Positions 25,921-34,470 are shown, counted from the stretch's first letter. The stretch is 49,160 nt of DNA from Clostridium culturomicium (GCF_000821305.1 NZ_CCXK01000016.1:1872-51031), one strand, 5' to 3'. Program-made: numbers and translations. Notes: generated by a model not told the origin, from the letters alone.

Positions 25921-27725
25921 TTTAATCCCTCCATTTTCTGAACATCATTAATATCTATGCACGGCATATGGATATGAATAATAACCCCCTCATCCGGTTC
26001 ACTTATTATTTTAAGGCCATACTTCCTGCCAAAATAAAGCTGAATTCTATCGTGAACATTTCTTAAGCCAACTCCTGAGCCCTTACCTTTTGATTTGTTT
26101 TCTCCTGTTAAGAGTTCATCTGCTTCTTCCTGTTCCATCCCCATGCCATTATCTATGACATCGATATAAAGGTCATTATCTTTTATATAAGCCTTTACTT
26201 CAATTTCGCCATCTCCTCCCATGAATTCCATACCATGATAAATAGCATTTTCAATTAATGGCTGTACAATAAGCTTCAAGGAGGCTAGATTAATGGTTGC
26301 TTCCTCGGCTTCTATGGTATAAGTAAACTTGTTTTTATATCTTATTTCTTGTATAGTTAAATAATTTTTTACATGCTCTAATTCCATTGCAACAGTAATT
26401 ATATTTTTCCCCTTACTAAGGCTTATCCTAAAGAATCTTGCAAGTGCTGTGACCATTATTATGGCCCCTTCATAGCTTTCATTCTCAATCATCCATATAA
26501 TTGAGTCCAGAGTGTTGTATAAGAAGTGAGGATTTATCTGTGCCTGAAGTGCATTTAATTCACTCTTTCTCTTTTCCTCCTGCTCAAGAACAATATTATC
26601 CATAAGAATATGCATCTGGTTAACCATTGATTTTATAGCCTTCCCAAGATGCTGTACCTCATAGGAACCACTGATGGAAATATCCACATCCTTTACTCCA
26701 TTCTCAAGTTTTTTCACGGACCTTTCCAACGCTCTGATTGGATTAGTTATTCTGGAAGCTATGAACATATTTAATGATATGAGAATAAATAGAGCAAATA
26801 TCATTATAAATATTACAAATACCCTGGTTTCATAATATCCTGCTGTCAGTGATTTCATTGGGGTAACCCCTACAATCTTCCAGCCTGTATAACCAACGGT
26901 TTTAACAGTCACCAATCTTTTTTCACCCTTTAGTTCATCCACTGTAACTCCATCTTCAAAGGTGGCTACTTTAGTATTATTTTCTTCTATAAGATTTGAA
27001 TATATAAGCTGCTGCCTTGGGTGATATATGAGCTCCCCATCACTGTCAATTAAATATACATAGCCATCCTTACCCACATTTGCATTTTTACAAATCTGCT
27101 CAATGCCTCTAAAGTTCATATCAACAAGGAGTACCCCTGATTCAATTGCTCCCTCAAAAATCAGTTCCACACTTCTGCTTAAGGATACAACCCAGTGATA
27201 ATTAAAAGTTGGATCAACAAATAAATTCTGCACATGAGGAGTAGAAAAGTGAAGGTTCTCCTTTCGGTTTACCGCATCTGAAAACCACTGTGTATCCCTT
27301 GGATCCACTGACTTTTTAAGCTGGGTTAAAGGATACCCATCAACCACCTTCCCCCCCTCTGAAAACAAAGTTATCCCAACAATATAGTCTTTGTTTGCCT
27401 CGTAAAGCAGCCCCAGTTCATAGTTTATATCAGCCTTTGACAAATCTGTTTTCTTAATAACCCTATAATACATAGAATCTGAAACCTTCATCATATTTCT
27501 AAGATAAGAATCAAGATTCATATTAACCTGCTCTAAAACTGCTCTATTGTTTTCTGAAGCCATCTCCTTAGCTGAATTGGTATATCTTAAATGTAATGAT
27601 ATCCCCACCAATAATATTCCCACCATGGCAACAGCTGTAAAGGAAATTGAAATGATATGCTGAATGCTTAAGTTTTTATAATAATCCTTAAAATCTTTAA
27701 CTCTTTTACGGCTGAAAGAAATCAT
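25917..27725 (-). CDS. Sensor histidine kinase, YesM type
   Basis: The 602-residue product has two transmembrane helices (about 22-46 and 301-324) enclosing a dCache-like extracellular domain. A HAMP domain (about 325-378) follows, then a short coiled coil and a LytS/YesM-type kinase core. The phospho-acceptor is His400 in INPHFLYNTLDSI. The ATP-binding N box is QPLIENAIYHG and the G boxes are DNGMGM and GKGSGVGLRNV. It would phosphorylate the adjacent response regulator, encoded 6 nt upstream. The extracellular domain is the likely docking place for the sugar-binding proteins encoded downstream. Confidence 0.92.
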   Translation of the reverse strand: MISFSRKRVKDFKDYYKNLSIQHIISISFTAVAMVGILLVGISLHLRYTNSAKEMASENNRAVLEQVNMNLDSYLRNMMKVSDSMYYRVIKKTDLSKADINYELGLLYEANKDYIVGITLFSEGGKVVDGYPLTQLKKSVDPRDTQWFSDAVNRKENLHFSTPHVQNLFVDPTFNYHWVVSLSRSVELIFEGAIESGVLLVDMNFRGIEQICKNANVGKDGYVYLIDSDGELIYHPRQQLIYSNLIEENNTKVATFEDGVTVDELKGEKRLVTVKTVGYTGWKIVGVTPMKSLTAGYYETRVFVIFIMIFALFILISLNMFIASRITNPIRALERSVKKLENGVKDVDISISGSYEVQHLGKAIKSMVNQMHILMDNIVLEQEEKRKSELNALQAQINPHFLYNTLDSIIWMIENESYEGAIIMVTALARFFRISLSKGKNIITVAMELEHVKNYLTIQEIRYKNKFTYTIEAEEATINLASLKLIVQPLIENAIYHGMEFMGGDGEIEVKAYIKDNDLYIDVIDNGMGMEQEEADELLTGENKSKGKGSGVGLRNVHDRIQLYFGRKYGLKIISEPDEGVIIHIHMPCIDINDVQKMEGLK

Positions 27726-27731
27726 GCCCTA

Positions 27732-29345
27732 TCAATTCTTCCTATATCGCGAAGGAGATACTCCAAACTTTCTTTTAAATACATAACTAAAATAATTAGG
27801 CTCAGCATATCCAACCTTAGTTGCCACCACATAAGTCTTATCATCTGTGGTATTTAAAAGCTTAACTGCTTCTTCAAGTCTCACTTCCGTAAGATAATTT
27901 ACAAAGTTCATGTCCGTTTCCTTTTTAAATATTGTTGAAAAATATGCGGGACTTACATGAAGCTGGGAACACAGCTTTTCCACAGACATATCATTATCAT
28001 TATAGTTTTTCTTCACATAATCCTTTGCTTTTTCCACCAAAATCTTCGAAGAATTTATTCTTTCTTTTTTTATTAATTTATTAACCTTTAAGGCTACATC
28101 AATAAACCAATTCTTTATATCCTCCAAAGAATTAAAACTGTCCAGATAGCTGTAACAGTTAAAATTGTCACCGAAAATTTCATCCATATTTAAATTATAT
28201 GTTTGCACTAACTTTAATATGGAGGTGGTAATCTCCATTAAATAAATTCTGTATTGATTAAAGGGAAGGACTAAATCCTCAAAGCTTCCAATGACTTCTC
28301 TTAATACCTTTTTAATATTATCCTCAGAACTCACCTTAATGGCATTGAGCATTGCTGTTTCCTGCTGTTCATCAAACTGTAGCTGCACTCTGCTTTCCGG
28401 CTCCACATCCTCAATATAAATAGCTTTTCCACCACCTATAATAAGCTTATAATCCAAAGCACTTTCTGCAGCTCTGTAGGAAAATCTTATGGAGGTTGGC
28501 TCTTCATAACATCTTCCAACTCCTGCTGATAAACCTATTCCCATAATTTTCTCATAGCTTGTACAAATTTCATTTATCCCTTGTATGAACTTCATAATTT
28601 CTTTTTTATCCTTAAAGGCTCCAAGAACAATTACACAATCTGAATAAACAAAACTTACAAAGTTGCAGTAATTACACATGGTTTCATCCACCGTATTCTT
28701 TACGGAAATTGGAATAAGATGATCTTCACTTGGTCTAATTACCTCCTGCCCTCTTTTATCTTTTCCACTAGCTTCTCCCTGTATAATTGCTACAGCATAA
28801 AAATTACCCACCAAATCTATCCCAAGCTTCTTACACTTTGTCAGCCACATATCTCTTGTAACTCTGCCCTCTATGGCACTAACTAAAAACTGCTCTCTAA
28901 GCACAGGCAGTGATTCGATATAATGGTTATAAAGGGTTTCCAAATTTCTTTTCTCCTCATATTCCTTATCAAGCTTTTCCTTTAATCTTTTCAAAATATC
29001 CGTTAATTCTATGGAATTTATAGGCTTTAAGATATACTCCACCACATTTAGCTTGATAGCTTTATGGGCATATTCAAAATCATCTGCTCCTGAAAATATC
29101 ACAACTCTGGTACTAGGCATAACCTTTCCTAGCTCCTCCACCAGCTCCAACCCATCCATAAAGGGCATCTTTATATCTGTAAGCACAATATCCGGCTGTA
29201 GCTTTTCCACTTTCTCTAAAGCATCTTTGCCATTTTCTCCATCACCAATAACCTTAAAGCCTAGTGCTTCCCAATTAATCTTTTTAATAATACCTAGTCT
29301 TATTTCATCCTCATCATCCACTACCATTACCTTATATAAATCCAT
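27732..29345 (-). CDS. Response regulator, YesN type (receiver plus AraC-family DNA-binding domain)
   Basis: The receiver domain (1-120) has the acidic pair in VVDDED and the phospho-acceptor Asp57 in LTDIKMP. A long middle region (about 130-430) is typical of YesN. The C-terminus carries two AraC-type helix-turn-helices (MSVEKLCSQLHVSPAYFSTI and ATKVGYAEPNYFSYVFKRKF). It is the first gene of the four-gene regulatory unit. It most likely activates the neighbouring mgl genes on sugar sensing, which is inferred from context. A structured RNA candidate lies 210-360 nt upstream on the same strand. GAGGTGATAAAGGT precedes the ATG. Confidence 0.92.
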   Translation of the reverse strand: MDLYKVMVVDDEDEIRLGIIKKINWEALGFKVIGDGENGKDALEKVEKLQPDIVLTDIKMPFMDGLELVEELGKVMPSTRVVIFSGADDFEYAHKAIKLNVVEYILKPINSIELTDILKRLKEKLDKEYEEKRNLETLYNHYIESLPVLREQFLVSAIEGRVTRDMWLTKCKKLGIDLVGNFYAVAIIQGEASGKDKRGQEVIRPSEDHLIPISVKNTVDETMCNYCNFVSFVYSDCVIVLGAFKDKKEIMKFIQGINEICTSYEKIMGIGLSAGVGRCYEEPTSIRFSYRAAESALDYKLIIGGGKAIYIEDVEPESRVQLQFDEQQETAMLNAIKVSSEDNIKKVLREVIGSFEDLVLPFNQYRIYLMEITTSILKLVQTYNLNMDEIFGDNFNCYSYLDSFNSLEDIKNWFIDVALKVNKLIKKERINSSKILVEKAKDYVKKNYNDNDMSVEKLCSQLHVSPAYFSTIFKKETDMNFVNYLTEVRLEEAVKLLNTTDDKTYVVATKVGYAEPNYFSYVFKRKFGVSPSRYRKN

Positions 29346-29554
29346 ACCTTTATCACCTCTATCCTTAAATAAATATCAAGCTCCTAATAATCAAAAATTA
29401 TTTAAATCTTCTCAATATATCTATAATTTTATCATATTTTCATTTTTTTGTTTATATTTTACATATTTCATTTTTTATTTTCCTTTTAAACTCGCTTTTT
29501 TTGCTTCATATCTCTCTATTTATAAATAATTATACTTTCAAAAATCACAGTAAA

Positions 29555-29705
29555 GCTATAAAAACCGATAAGTTCTGGAACTTTCCATGAAACATATCAG
29601 CCTTTAAATCTTATATTTTGTATTGCTTATAAAGGCTAAAACTAATTTGACACCTCCGTCGAAACTATTCTTAATTTGCGTTCTAATCTTTAAACTTATC
29701 GCTTC
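29555..29705 (-). ncRNA. Candidate structured RNA (riboswitch-like or small RNA) upstream of the yesN-like gene
   Basis: On the minus strand CGATAAGTT (29701-29693) pairs perfectly with AACTTATCG (29574-29566), closing a domain of about 135 nt. Inside are an 8-bp hairpin AGCCTTTA/TAAAGGCT (29637-29599), a GAC/GTC hairpin with the SD-like loop GGAGGT (about 29665-29648) and a small GGAA/TTCC helix. The closing helix is followed by GTTTTTAT, so the RNA could end there or act as an attenuator. No gene lies inside. It does not match any riboswitch class I can recall, and a 6S-like RNA is also possible. Candidate -10 sequences lie at about 29711-29725. Confidence 0.45.
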
Positions 29706-29785
29706 TCAAAATGTTATAATTTAATTATAAATATATTAGTTTAGACATATTACTTTTATTTAATTAAGTGATGGGAGGTCTTACT

Positions 29786-30052
29786 ATGAATGAAGATCAA
29801 CTACAAAGTTGGAAGAAAACAAGGGAAAAGGGCTTTGGCCGATACTTTTTAAGAAATATATTATCTTATATTGTTATTTTTATCATTTTAGATTTAATCC
29901 TTAATTCTGTTACTTCACTTTATTCTACAACTTCTGTATTATTCGAATCCTTATCAATGTCAATTGTTATCTTACTTCTTCAAACCTCAAAATGGTTCTA
30001 CCGTGAAAAGAAATATAAAGAATGTTTAAAGGCCTTTAATATAAAAGATTAA
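29786..30052 (+). CDS. Small two-helix membrane protein, unknown
   Basis: The frame could start at 29768, but GGGAGG lies between that codon and the Met at 29786, so the 88-residue form is chosen. It has a basic start (QSWKKTREKGFGRYFLRN), two hydrophobic helices (about 23-41 and 50-68) and a basic tail (FYREKKYKECLKAF). I do not recognise a family. It is divergent from the regulatory operon and convergent with the small gene at 30110. TATAAT at 29715-29720 is a possible -10. Confidence 0.7.
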   Translation: MNEDQLQSWKKTREKGFGRYFLRNILSYIVIFIILDLILNSVTSLYSTTSVLFESLSMSIVILLLQTSKWFYREKKYKECLKAFNIKD

Positions 30053-30074
30053 TTATTATATATTAACAAAACAA

Positions 30075-30103
30075 AAACCAGCAATTTTTAAAATTGCTGG
30101 TTT
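30075..30103. terminator. Bidirectional terminator
   Basis: AAACCAGCAATTTT and AAAATTGCTGGTTT form a near-perfect palindrome with A and T tracts. It ends the mgl operon on minus and the 88-aa gene on plus. Confidence 0.85.
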
Positions 30104-30109
30104 CATTTA

Positions 30110-30277
30110 TTACATTATAACACCTATGACTATTGCAATAATAAGACAGCTAAAGAGCCCTAAAATAACCTTATCCATGGTCTTAACAGATACATCAAGA
30201 TTACCATATAAGTTATCCCTCATGGTTGGCTTTTGCTCCTTAATAACCTGAACTTCCTCAATGTTGTTATTATCCAT
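30110..30277 (-). CDS. Small single-pass membrane protein at the end of the mgl operon
   Basis: Start chosen at the Met at 30277, because GAGGAG (in ATGAGGAGTG) lies just upstream and would be inside the longer frame. The 55 residues have a polar, acidic N-terminus (MDNNNIEEVQVIKEQKPTMR) and one C-terminal hydrophobic helix (about 36-54, KVILGLFSCLIIAIVIGVIM). It begins 26 nt after the mglC stop and ends at the shared terminator, so it is the fourth gene of the transport operon. A regulatory or assembly peptide of the transporter is possible, but no family is recognised. Confidence 0.65.
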   Translation of the reverse strand: MDNNNIEEVQVIKEQKPTMRDNLYGNLDVSVKTMDKVILGLFSCLIIAIVIGVIM

Positions 30278-30303
30278 AATAACACTCCTCATTAAATTAA
30301 AAA

Positions 30304-31350
30304 TTACTTCTTAGCTAAATATTTTCTTACGTCTAAGGAAACAGCTATTATAATAATTAATCCTCTAATAATAAACTGCCAGTAAGAGTTTACTCCAATG
30401 AAGTTAAGTCCGTAGTTAATAACCTGTAATAAAACTGCTCCAATTAAAACTCCCGGTATTGTTCCAACTCCACCACTGAAGGATACTCCCCCTACAACGC
30501 AGGCTGATATGGCATCCAGCTCGTAGTTAAAGCCCGTTGCAGTGCTTGTGGAGCCTGCTCTAGCAGCCTCTAAGAATCCTGCTATACCGTATAAAACACC
30601 TGAAATTATGAAGATTATCATTATATTTTTTACAACGTTAACTCCTGATACTGCTGCTGCCTCTAGATTTCCTCCAATAGCAAACATATTTTTACCAAGG
30701 GTAGTCTTATTCCATACAAACCACATTATTAAAGCTATTATAGCAAGATAAATAATAAGATATGGAATATCAATAGGTCCTAGTGATATAGAACCATTTA
30801 CAAAGTCTCTATATCGTGTATCTAAGTTTGCAATTGGCTGAGCTCCTAGTGGTGGCCTGTCGATATAAAGACAAGTAGCCCCATAAGCTATAAGCTGGGT
30901 TCCAAGGGTTATAATGAATGCATGGAGCTTTAGCTTAGCTACTCCAAATCCATTGATGGCACCAAATATAGCTCCAATAAATATTGCCGCCAAAAGAGGT
31001 ACAACCAGTGGCAAGACTGGAAGATTTGGATACATCCTTGAAGCATATGTAGCAGACTGTAAAAGTGATGCTGAAATAACTGCTGTTAAGCCTAAAATAC
31101 GACCAGCAGAAAGGTCTGTTCCCTGTAATACAATTAGACCTGCAACTCCAAGTGCTAAGATTCCTCTAGTTGAAGCCTGTGTTAAGATATTTGTTAAGTT
31201 CTTAAATGAAAGGAATGTTGGATCCTTAACAATAAAGAAAATAATCATTATAAATAAAACAATATATAAAGCATAATTTAATAAAAAACTCTTAAAAAAC
31301 TCCTTATTAAATTTAGGAGAATTAGCTTTTTCAATCTTTACCGGTTCCAT
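30304..31350 (-). CDS. mglC: Galactose/methyl-galactoside ABC transporter permease
   Basis: The 348-residue protein has the multi-helix pattern of the RbsC/MglC permease family. GTDLSAGRILGLTAVISASL near the first helices, the cytosolic loop NKTTLGKNMFAIGGNLEAAAVSGVN that contacts the ATPase, and ISACVVGGVSFSGGVGTIPG close to the end are all characteristic. It forms the membrane channel of the sugar importer with MglA and MglB. It starts 15 nt after mglA, with GAGGTG upstream of the ATG. The sugar is probably galactose or glucose, judged from MglB. Confidence 0.93.
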   Translation of the reverse strand: MEPVKIEKANSPKFNKEFFKSFLLNYALYIVLFIMIIFFIVKDPTFLSFKNLTNILTQASTRGILALGVAGLIVLQGTDLSAGRILGLTAVISASLLQSATYASRMYPNLPVLPLVVPLLAAIFIGAIFGAINGFGVAKLKLHAFIITLGTQLIAYGATCLYIDRPPLGAQPIANLDTRYRDFVNGSISLGPIDIPYLIIYLAIIALIMWFVWNKTTLGKNMFAIGGNLEAAAVSGVNVVKNIMIIFIISGVLYGIAGFLEAARAGSTSTATGFNYELDAISACVVGGVSFSGGVGTIPGVLIGAVLLQVINYGLNFIGVNSYWQFIIRGLIIIIAVSLDVRKYLAKK

Positions 31351-31365
31351 AACTGCACCTCAATC

Positions 31366-32865
31366 CTAAATATATTTGGCTGCTAAGGCCATAATTATTT
31401 CCTGATCTAAATCTTTTGTATCCTCAATACCAGCAACCCTTCCGTTTGACATAACAAGAATTCGATCACAAATTCCAAGGAGCTCCGGCATCTCAGAAGA
31501 TACCATAATAACACCCTTACCCTTCTTAGCCAGTTCAATAATAAGCTGATATATCTCATACTTCGCTCCAACGTCAATACCTCTTGTTGGCTCATCAAGT
31601 AAAAGAATCTCTGGTTTTGTTAAAAGCCATCTTCCTATGATAACCTTCTGCTGATTTCCGCCTGAAAGACTGGCAATAAGAGTCTTCTTACTTGGGGTTT
31701 TTACATTCATGCTTTTTATAACCCAATCTGTATCCTCTTCAATTTTTTTATTATCTAAAACTCCCATCTTACAATAACCGTCTATATTAGCAATAGTTGC
31801 ATTTTCCTTAATGTTTGCCTTTAAGAAAACTCCTGTAGCTCTTCTCTCTTCTGTTAAAAGTGCAAACCCATTTTTTATGGCAGCTCTGGAGTTTTTATTA
31901 TTCACCTTTTTATCATGAAGAATGATTTCACCTTGGCTTTTGTGAGCAATACCAAAGATAGTTTCTAAAAGTTCTGTTCTTCTTGAACCAACCAATCCTG
32001 CAACTCCAAGGATTTCTCCCTTACGAAGTTCAAAAGATGCATCTATTACTGAGGGCTGGTACATCCCAGTTAAATTCTTTACCTCTAGAATTACCTCTCC
32101 TGGCTCATTAGTCTTAGGTGGAAATCTATTAACTAAATCTCTTCCAACCATAAGCTTAATTATTTTACCAGTAGTAAGCTCTGACGCTGGTTTTGTATCA
32201 ATCCACTTACCGTCACGCATAACCGTTACGTGATCTGAGATTCTAAGAATCTCCTCCATCTTATGAGAAATATATATAATAGCACAGCCTTGTTTTCTAA
32301 GTTTATTTATTATTTTAAATAGATGGTTAACTTCTTCTTCTGTTAATGAGGATGTCGGTTCATCCAGTACAAGTATCTTAGCTTTATAAGATACAGCCTT
32401 TGCAATTTCAACCATCTGTCTTTGTGATACGGACAGCTTAGCCATCTTAACTCTAGGGTTTACATCTATCTCTAATTCATCGAAAACCTTTTTTGTCTCC
32501 TCATACATAGCCTTTTCACTTACTACTCCACCCTTTCCAGGATATCTTCCAAGCCATATATTATCCATAACATCTCTTTGAAGAACTTGATTTAATTCCT
32601 GATGAACCATAGCAACCCCACTATCCATAGCTTGCTTTGGATTTAAAAACTTTACCTTCTGTCCATCAACAAAAATCTCACCGCTATCTTCAATATAAAC
32701 ACCAAATAAGCATTTCATTAATGTGGACTTCCCTGCACCATTCTCACCCATAAGTGCATGGACAGTGCCTGGCTCTACCTTTAATTGAGCTTTATCAAGG
32801 GCCTGAACACCTGGAAAACTCTTGCATATATCAATCATTTCAAGTACATATTTTGAATCTCCCAT
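31366..32865 (-). CDS. mglA: Galactose/methyl-galactoside ABC transporter ATPase
   Basis: Two ATPase domains in tandem, as in MglA/RbsA. First: GENGAGKST (Walker A), LSVSQRQMVEIAKA (signature), LVLDEPTS (Walker B). Second: GLVGSRRTELLE (degenerate Walker A, normal for this family), LSGGNQQKVIIGRWL and LLLDEPTRG. A longer frame opens at 32907, but that ATG lies in the stem of a perfect hairpin (32899-32930). The Met at 32865 (MGDSKYVLEMIDICKSFPGV) matches the usual family start and has GGTGAAG upstream, so it is chosen (499 residues; E. coli MglA has 506). It powers sugar import with MglB and MglC. Confidence 0.93.
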   Translation of the reverse strand: MGDSKYVLEMIDICKSFPGVQALDKAQLKVEPGTVHALMGENGAGKSTLMKCLFGVYIEDSGEIFVDGQKVKFLNPKQAMDSGVAMVHQELNQVLQRDVMDNIWLGRYPGKGGVVSEKAMYEETKKVFDELEIDVNPRVKMAKLSVSQRQMVEIAKAVSYKAKILVLDEPTSSLTEEEVNHLFKIINKLRKQGCAIIYISHKMEEILRISDHVTVMRDGKWIDTKPASELTTGKIIKLMVGRDLVNRFPPKTNEPGEVILEVKNLTGMYQPSVIDASFELRKGEILGVAGLVGSRRTELLETIFGIAHKSQGEIILHDKKVNNKNSRAAIKNGFALLTEERRATGVFLKANIKENATIANIDGYCKMGVLDNKKIEEDTDWVIKSMNVKTPSKKTLIASLSGGNQQKVIIGRWLLTKPEILLLDEPTRGIDVGAKYEIYQLIIELAKKGKGVIMVSSEMPELLGICDRILVMSNGRVAGIEDTKDLDQEIIMALAAKYI

Positions 32866-32898
32866 AAATAACTTCACCACGCTTCTACTTATTTTATT

Positions 32899-32930
32899 AA
32901 ACTGCATGATGATACCTCACCATGCAGTTT
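32899..32930 (-). promoter_or_regulatory. Intercistronic hairpin between mglB and mglA
   Basis: AAACTGCATG (32899-32908) and CATGCAGTTT (32921-32930) form a perfect 10-bp stem with a 12-nt loop. There is no U tract. In mgl and mal operons such hairpins protect the upstream binding-protein mRNA or cause partial termination, giving excess binding protein. That role is inferred here. Confidence 0.6.
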
Positions 32931-32945
32931 AAAATTAATTATCTT

Positions 32946-33974
32946 TTATTTCTTTATAAATGGAGCATAAGGAATACGAACTGCTATACCAGTGTCATCA
33001 TATTTGTATGATGTTCCATCGACAGCATCTTTTCCTGATGCCATATTTGTTGCACATTCATATAAAGCTTTTGCCATTGCAGGAGCATCTTGAAGAACTG
33101 TTCCTGACATATAACCTTGATTAATATAATCTTGAGCAGCTTCTGTAGCGTCAACACCTACAACATGGATGTATTTGTCTTTTCCATCATTGTAGCCTTG
33201 GTTTTGTAATGCGGCGACTGCACCAAGAGCCATTCCATCGTTATTAGCTATAACAGCTTCTATTTTGTCACCATATTTTGAGAACCAAGCTTCCATAGCT
33301 GTTTGTGCTAAATCTTGTTGCCAGTTACAAACTTGTAATCCAAGTTCTTCAACCTTAATATCCTTGTCCTTTAAAGTTGAAACTGAGAACTCTGTTCTTG
33401 CAACTGCTTCTGGATTGTCTGGTTCACCCTTAAGCATTACATATTGAAGAACTCCATCATCATTCTTATCAATTGTATCTTTCTTATCATTCCAAATATC
33501 AGCTAAAATTTCACCTTGTAATATTCCAGCGTCTTTAGCGTTTGTTCCAACGAAACGAGCCTTATCATAAGACTTAAGTTCTTCTGTCTTTGGCTCTCTG
33601 TTAAAGAATATAACTGGCTTGTCTGCAGCAGAAATCTTATCGATTACTGTTTGGCCTGCACCAATATCAACTATGTTTACCATTAATAAGTCAAAATCTT
33701 TTTGTAGCGCTGTATCTATTGCATCATTTTGAGTAGCTTGGTCTCCCTTACCATCAAAGAATTCAAAAGTAACATTCCCCTTGTTTTCCTCTTGAATAGA
33801 TTGTAAGCTCTGACGTACAGTTGAAATATAAGTATCATCAAATTTGTATAAAAATACTGCTACTTTAATAGCATCTTTTCCGCCATCACCACTTCCATTA
33901 GAGCTGCATCCAGCTAAAGCAGCAATCATCATAACAGAGATAGCAATTGCAAGAAACTTCTTAAACTTTTTCAT
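32946..33974 (-). CDS. mglB: Galactose/glucose-binding lipoprotein MglB
   Basis: The 342-residue product has a lipobox (LAGC, Cys23) and a type I binding-protein fold close to E. coli MglB. Matching features are the calcium loop DKNDDGVLQ (169-177), then VMLKGEPDNPEAVARTEFSV, PVIFFNREP, IANNDGMALGAV and VVGVDATEAAQDYI. It captures galactose or glucose outside the membrane and delivers it to MglC/MglA. It is first in the operon. GGAGGGG precedes the ATG, and a promoter with an inverted repeat lies directly upstream. Confidence 0.94.
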   Translation of the reverse strand: MKKFKKFLAIAISVMMIAALAGCSSNGSGDGGKDAIKVAVFLYKFDDTYISTVRQSLQSIQEENKGNVTFEFFDGKGDQATQNDAIDTALQKDFDLLMVNIVDIGAGQTVIDKISAADKPVIFFNREPKTEELKSYDKARFVGTNAKDAGILQGEILADIWNDKKDTIDKNDDGVLQYVMLKGEPDNPEAVARTEFSVSTLKDKDIKVEELGLQVCNWQQDLAQTAMEAWFSKYGDKIEAVIANNDGMALGAVAALQNQGYNDGKDKYIHVVGVDATEAAQDYINQGYMSGTVLQDAPAMAKALYECATNMASGKDAVDGTSYKYDDTGIAVRIPYAPFIKK

Positions 33975-34000
33975 TCATACCCCTCCATTTTATATGTTTC

Positions 34001-34035
34001 TGTAAACGATTTTTATTGTTTACAACTTAATTATA
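34001..34035 (-). promoter_or_regulatory. mgl operon promoter with candidate operator
   Basis: On the minus strand a -10 TATAAT lies at 34035-34030. Just downstream, TGTAAAC and GTTTACA (34024-34018 and 34007-34001) form a perfect inverted repeat with a 10-base spacer. The half-sites resemble clostridial CcpA (cre) or other LacI-family sites, and the position just past the start point would repress. The spacing is longer than a standard cre, so the regulator is uncertain. Confidence 0.5.
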
Positions 34036-34167
34036 ATAAATCTGTGGATATATTTTCCATACAAAATTCTTCTCAAAATCATAGAATTTATTAAGTGACA
34101 CTTAAAAATTCTTTTTTCTAAATTTAATGTATAAACTTTATATTCCTGGAAACTATAAAGTTAATAT

Positions 34168-34252
34168 TTAATTAGAAAACTTATTTTCATATACATTCGA
34201 AGGAGTAAGTTCGAGTAACTAAATCAAAGATTTAGACTCTCACTTAAGGAGG
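34168..34252 (+). repeat. Hairpin repeat element, copy 3
   Basis: Plus-strand order: AACTTATTTTCATATACATT, then GAAGGAGTAAGTT, the perfect hairpin CTAAATC-AAA-GATTTAG (34219-34235), and CTCACTTAAGGAGG. The last bases serve as the ribosome-binding site of the next gene (ATG 34261). Confidence 0.7.
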
Positions 34253-34260
34253 AATAAAAA

Positions 34261-34431
34261 ATGAATTACAAACCACATTATAACCATAACTCAGAGTACA
34301 CAGATAATGATGAAATTTATGATGAGGAAACTGATTATTATACTGAGGACTGTGATTTATGCTGCAACTATGAAAACAAATTGTATCTAAATGATATGAC
34401 CCAATGTGCTGAATGCAAAAATTGGAGATAA
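34261..34431 (+). CDS. Small acidic protein with a zinc-ribbon-like cysteine pattern, 56 aa
   Basis: ATG 34261 follows AAGGAGG at an ideal distance; TAA is at 34429-34431. The N-terminal half is Asp/Glu/Tyr-rich (DNDEIYDEETDYYTEDC). The C-terminal half has CDLCC (31-35) and CAEC (49-52), a likely four-Cys zinc site with short spacing. A terminator follows directly. I do not recognise a family. The clear translation signals and terminator argue that the gene is real. Its ribosome-binding site is the end of a repeat element. Confidence 0.65.
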   Translation: MNYKPHYNHNSEYTDNDEIYDEETDYYTEDCDLCCNYENKLYLNDMTQCAECKNWR

Positions 34432-34436
34432 ATAAC

Positions 34437-34470
34437 AAAAGCTATGATTAGTAACTTAATCATAGCTTTT
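34437..34470 (+). terminator. Terminator of the 56-aa gene
   Basis: AAAAGCTATGATTA and TAATCATAGCTTTT form a perfect 14-bp stem with a 6-nt loop. It is symmetric and ends in TTTTCC on plus. Confidence 0.85.

Noticed and set aside
29011..29529. Plus-strand 172-codon frame opposite the yesN-like gene
   Set aside because: It is Ser/Pro-rich shadow coding antisense to the receiver domain and has no ribosome-binding site.
34244..34438. Minus-strand 64-codon frame
   Set aside because: It is antisense to the 56-aa plus-strand gene, which has a perfect ribosome-binding site and its own terminator.
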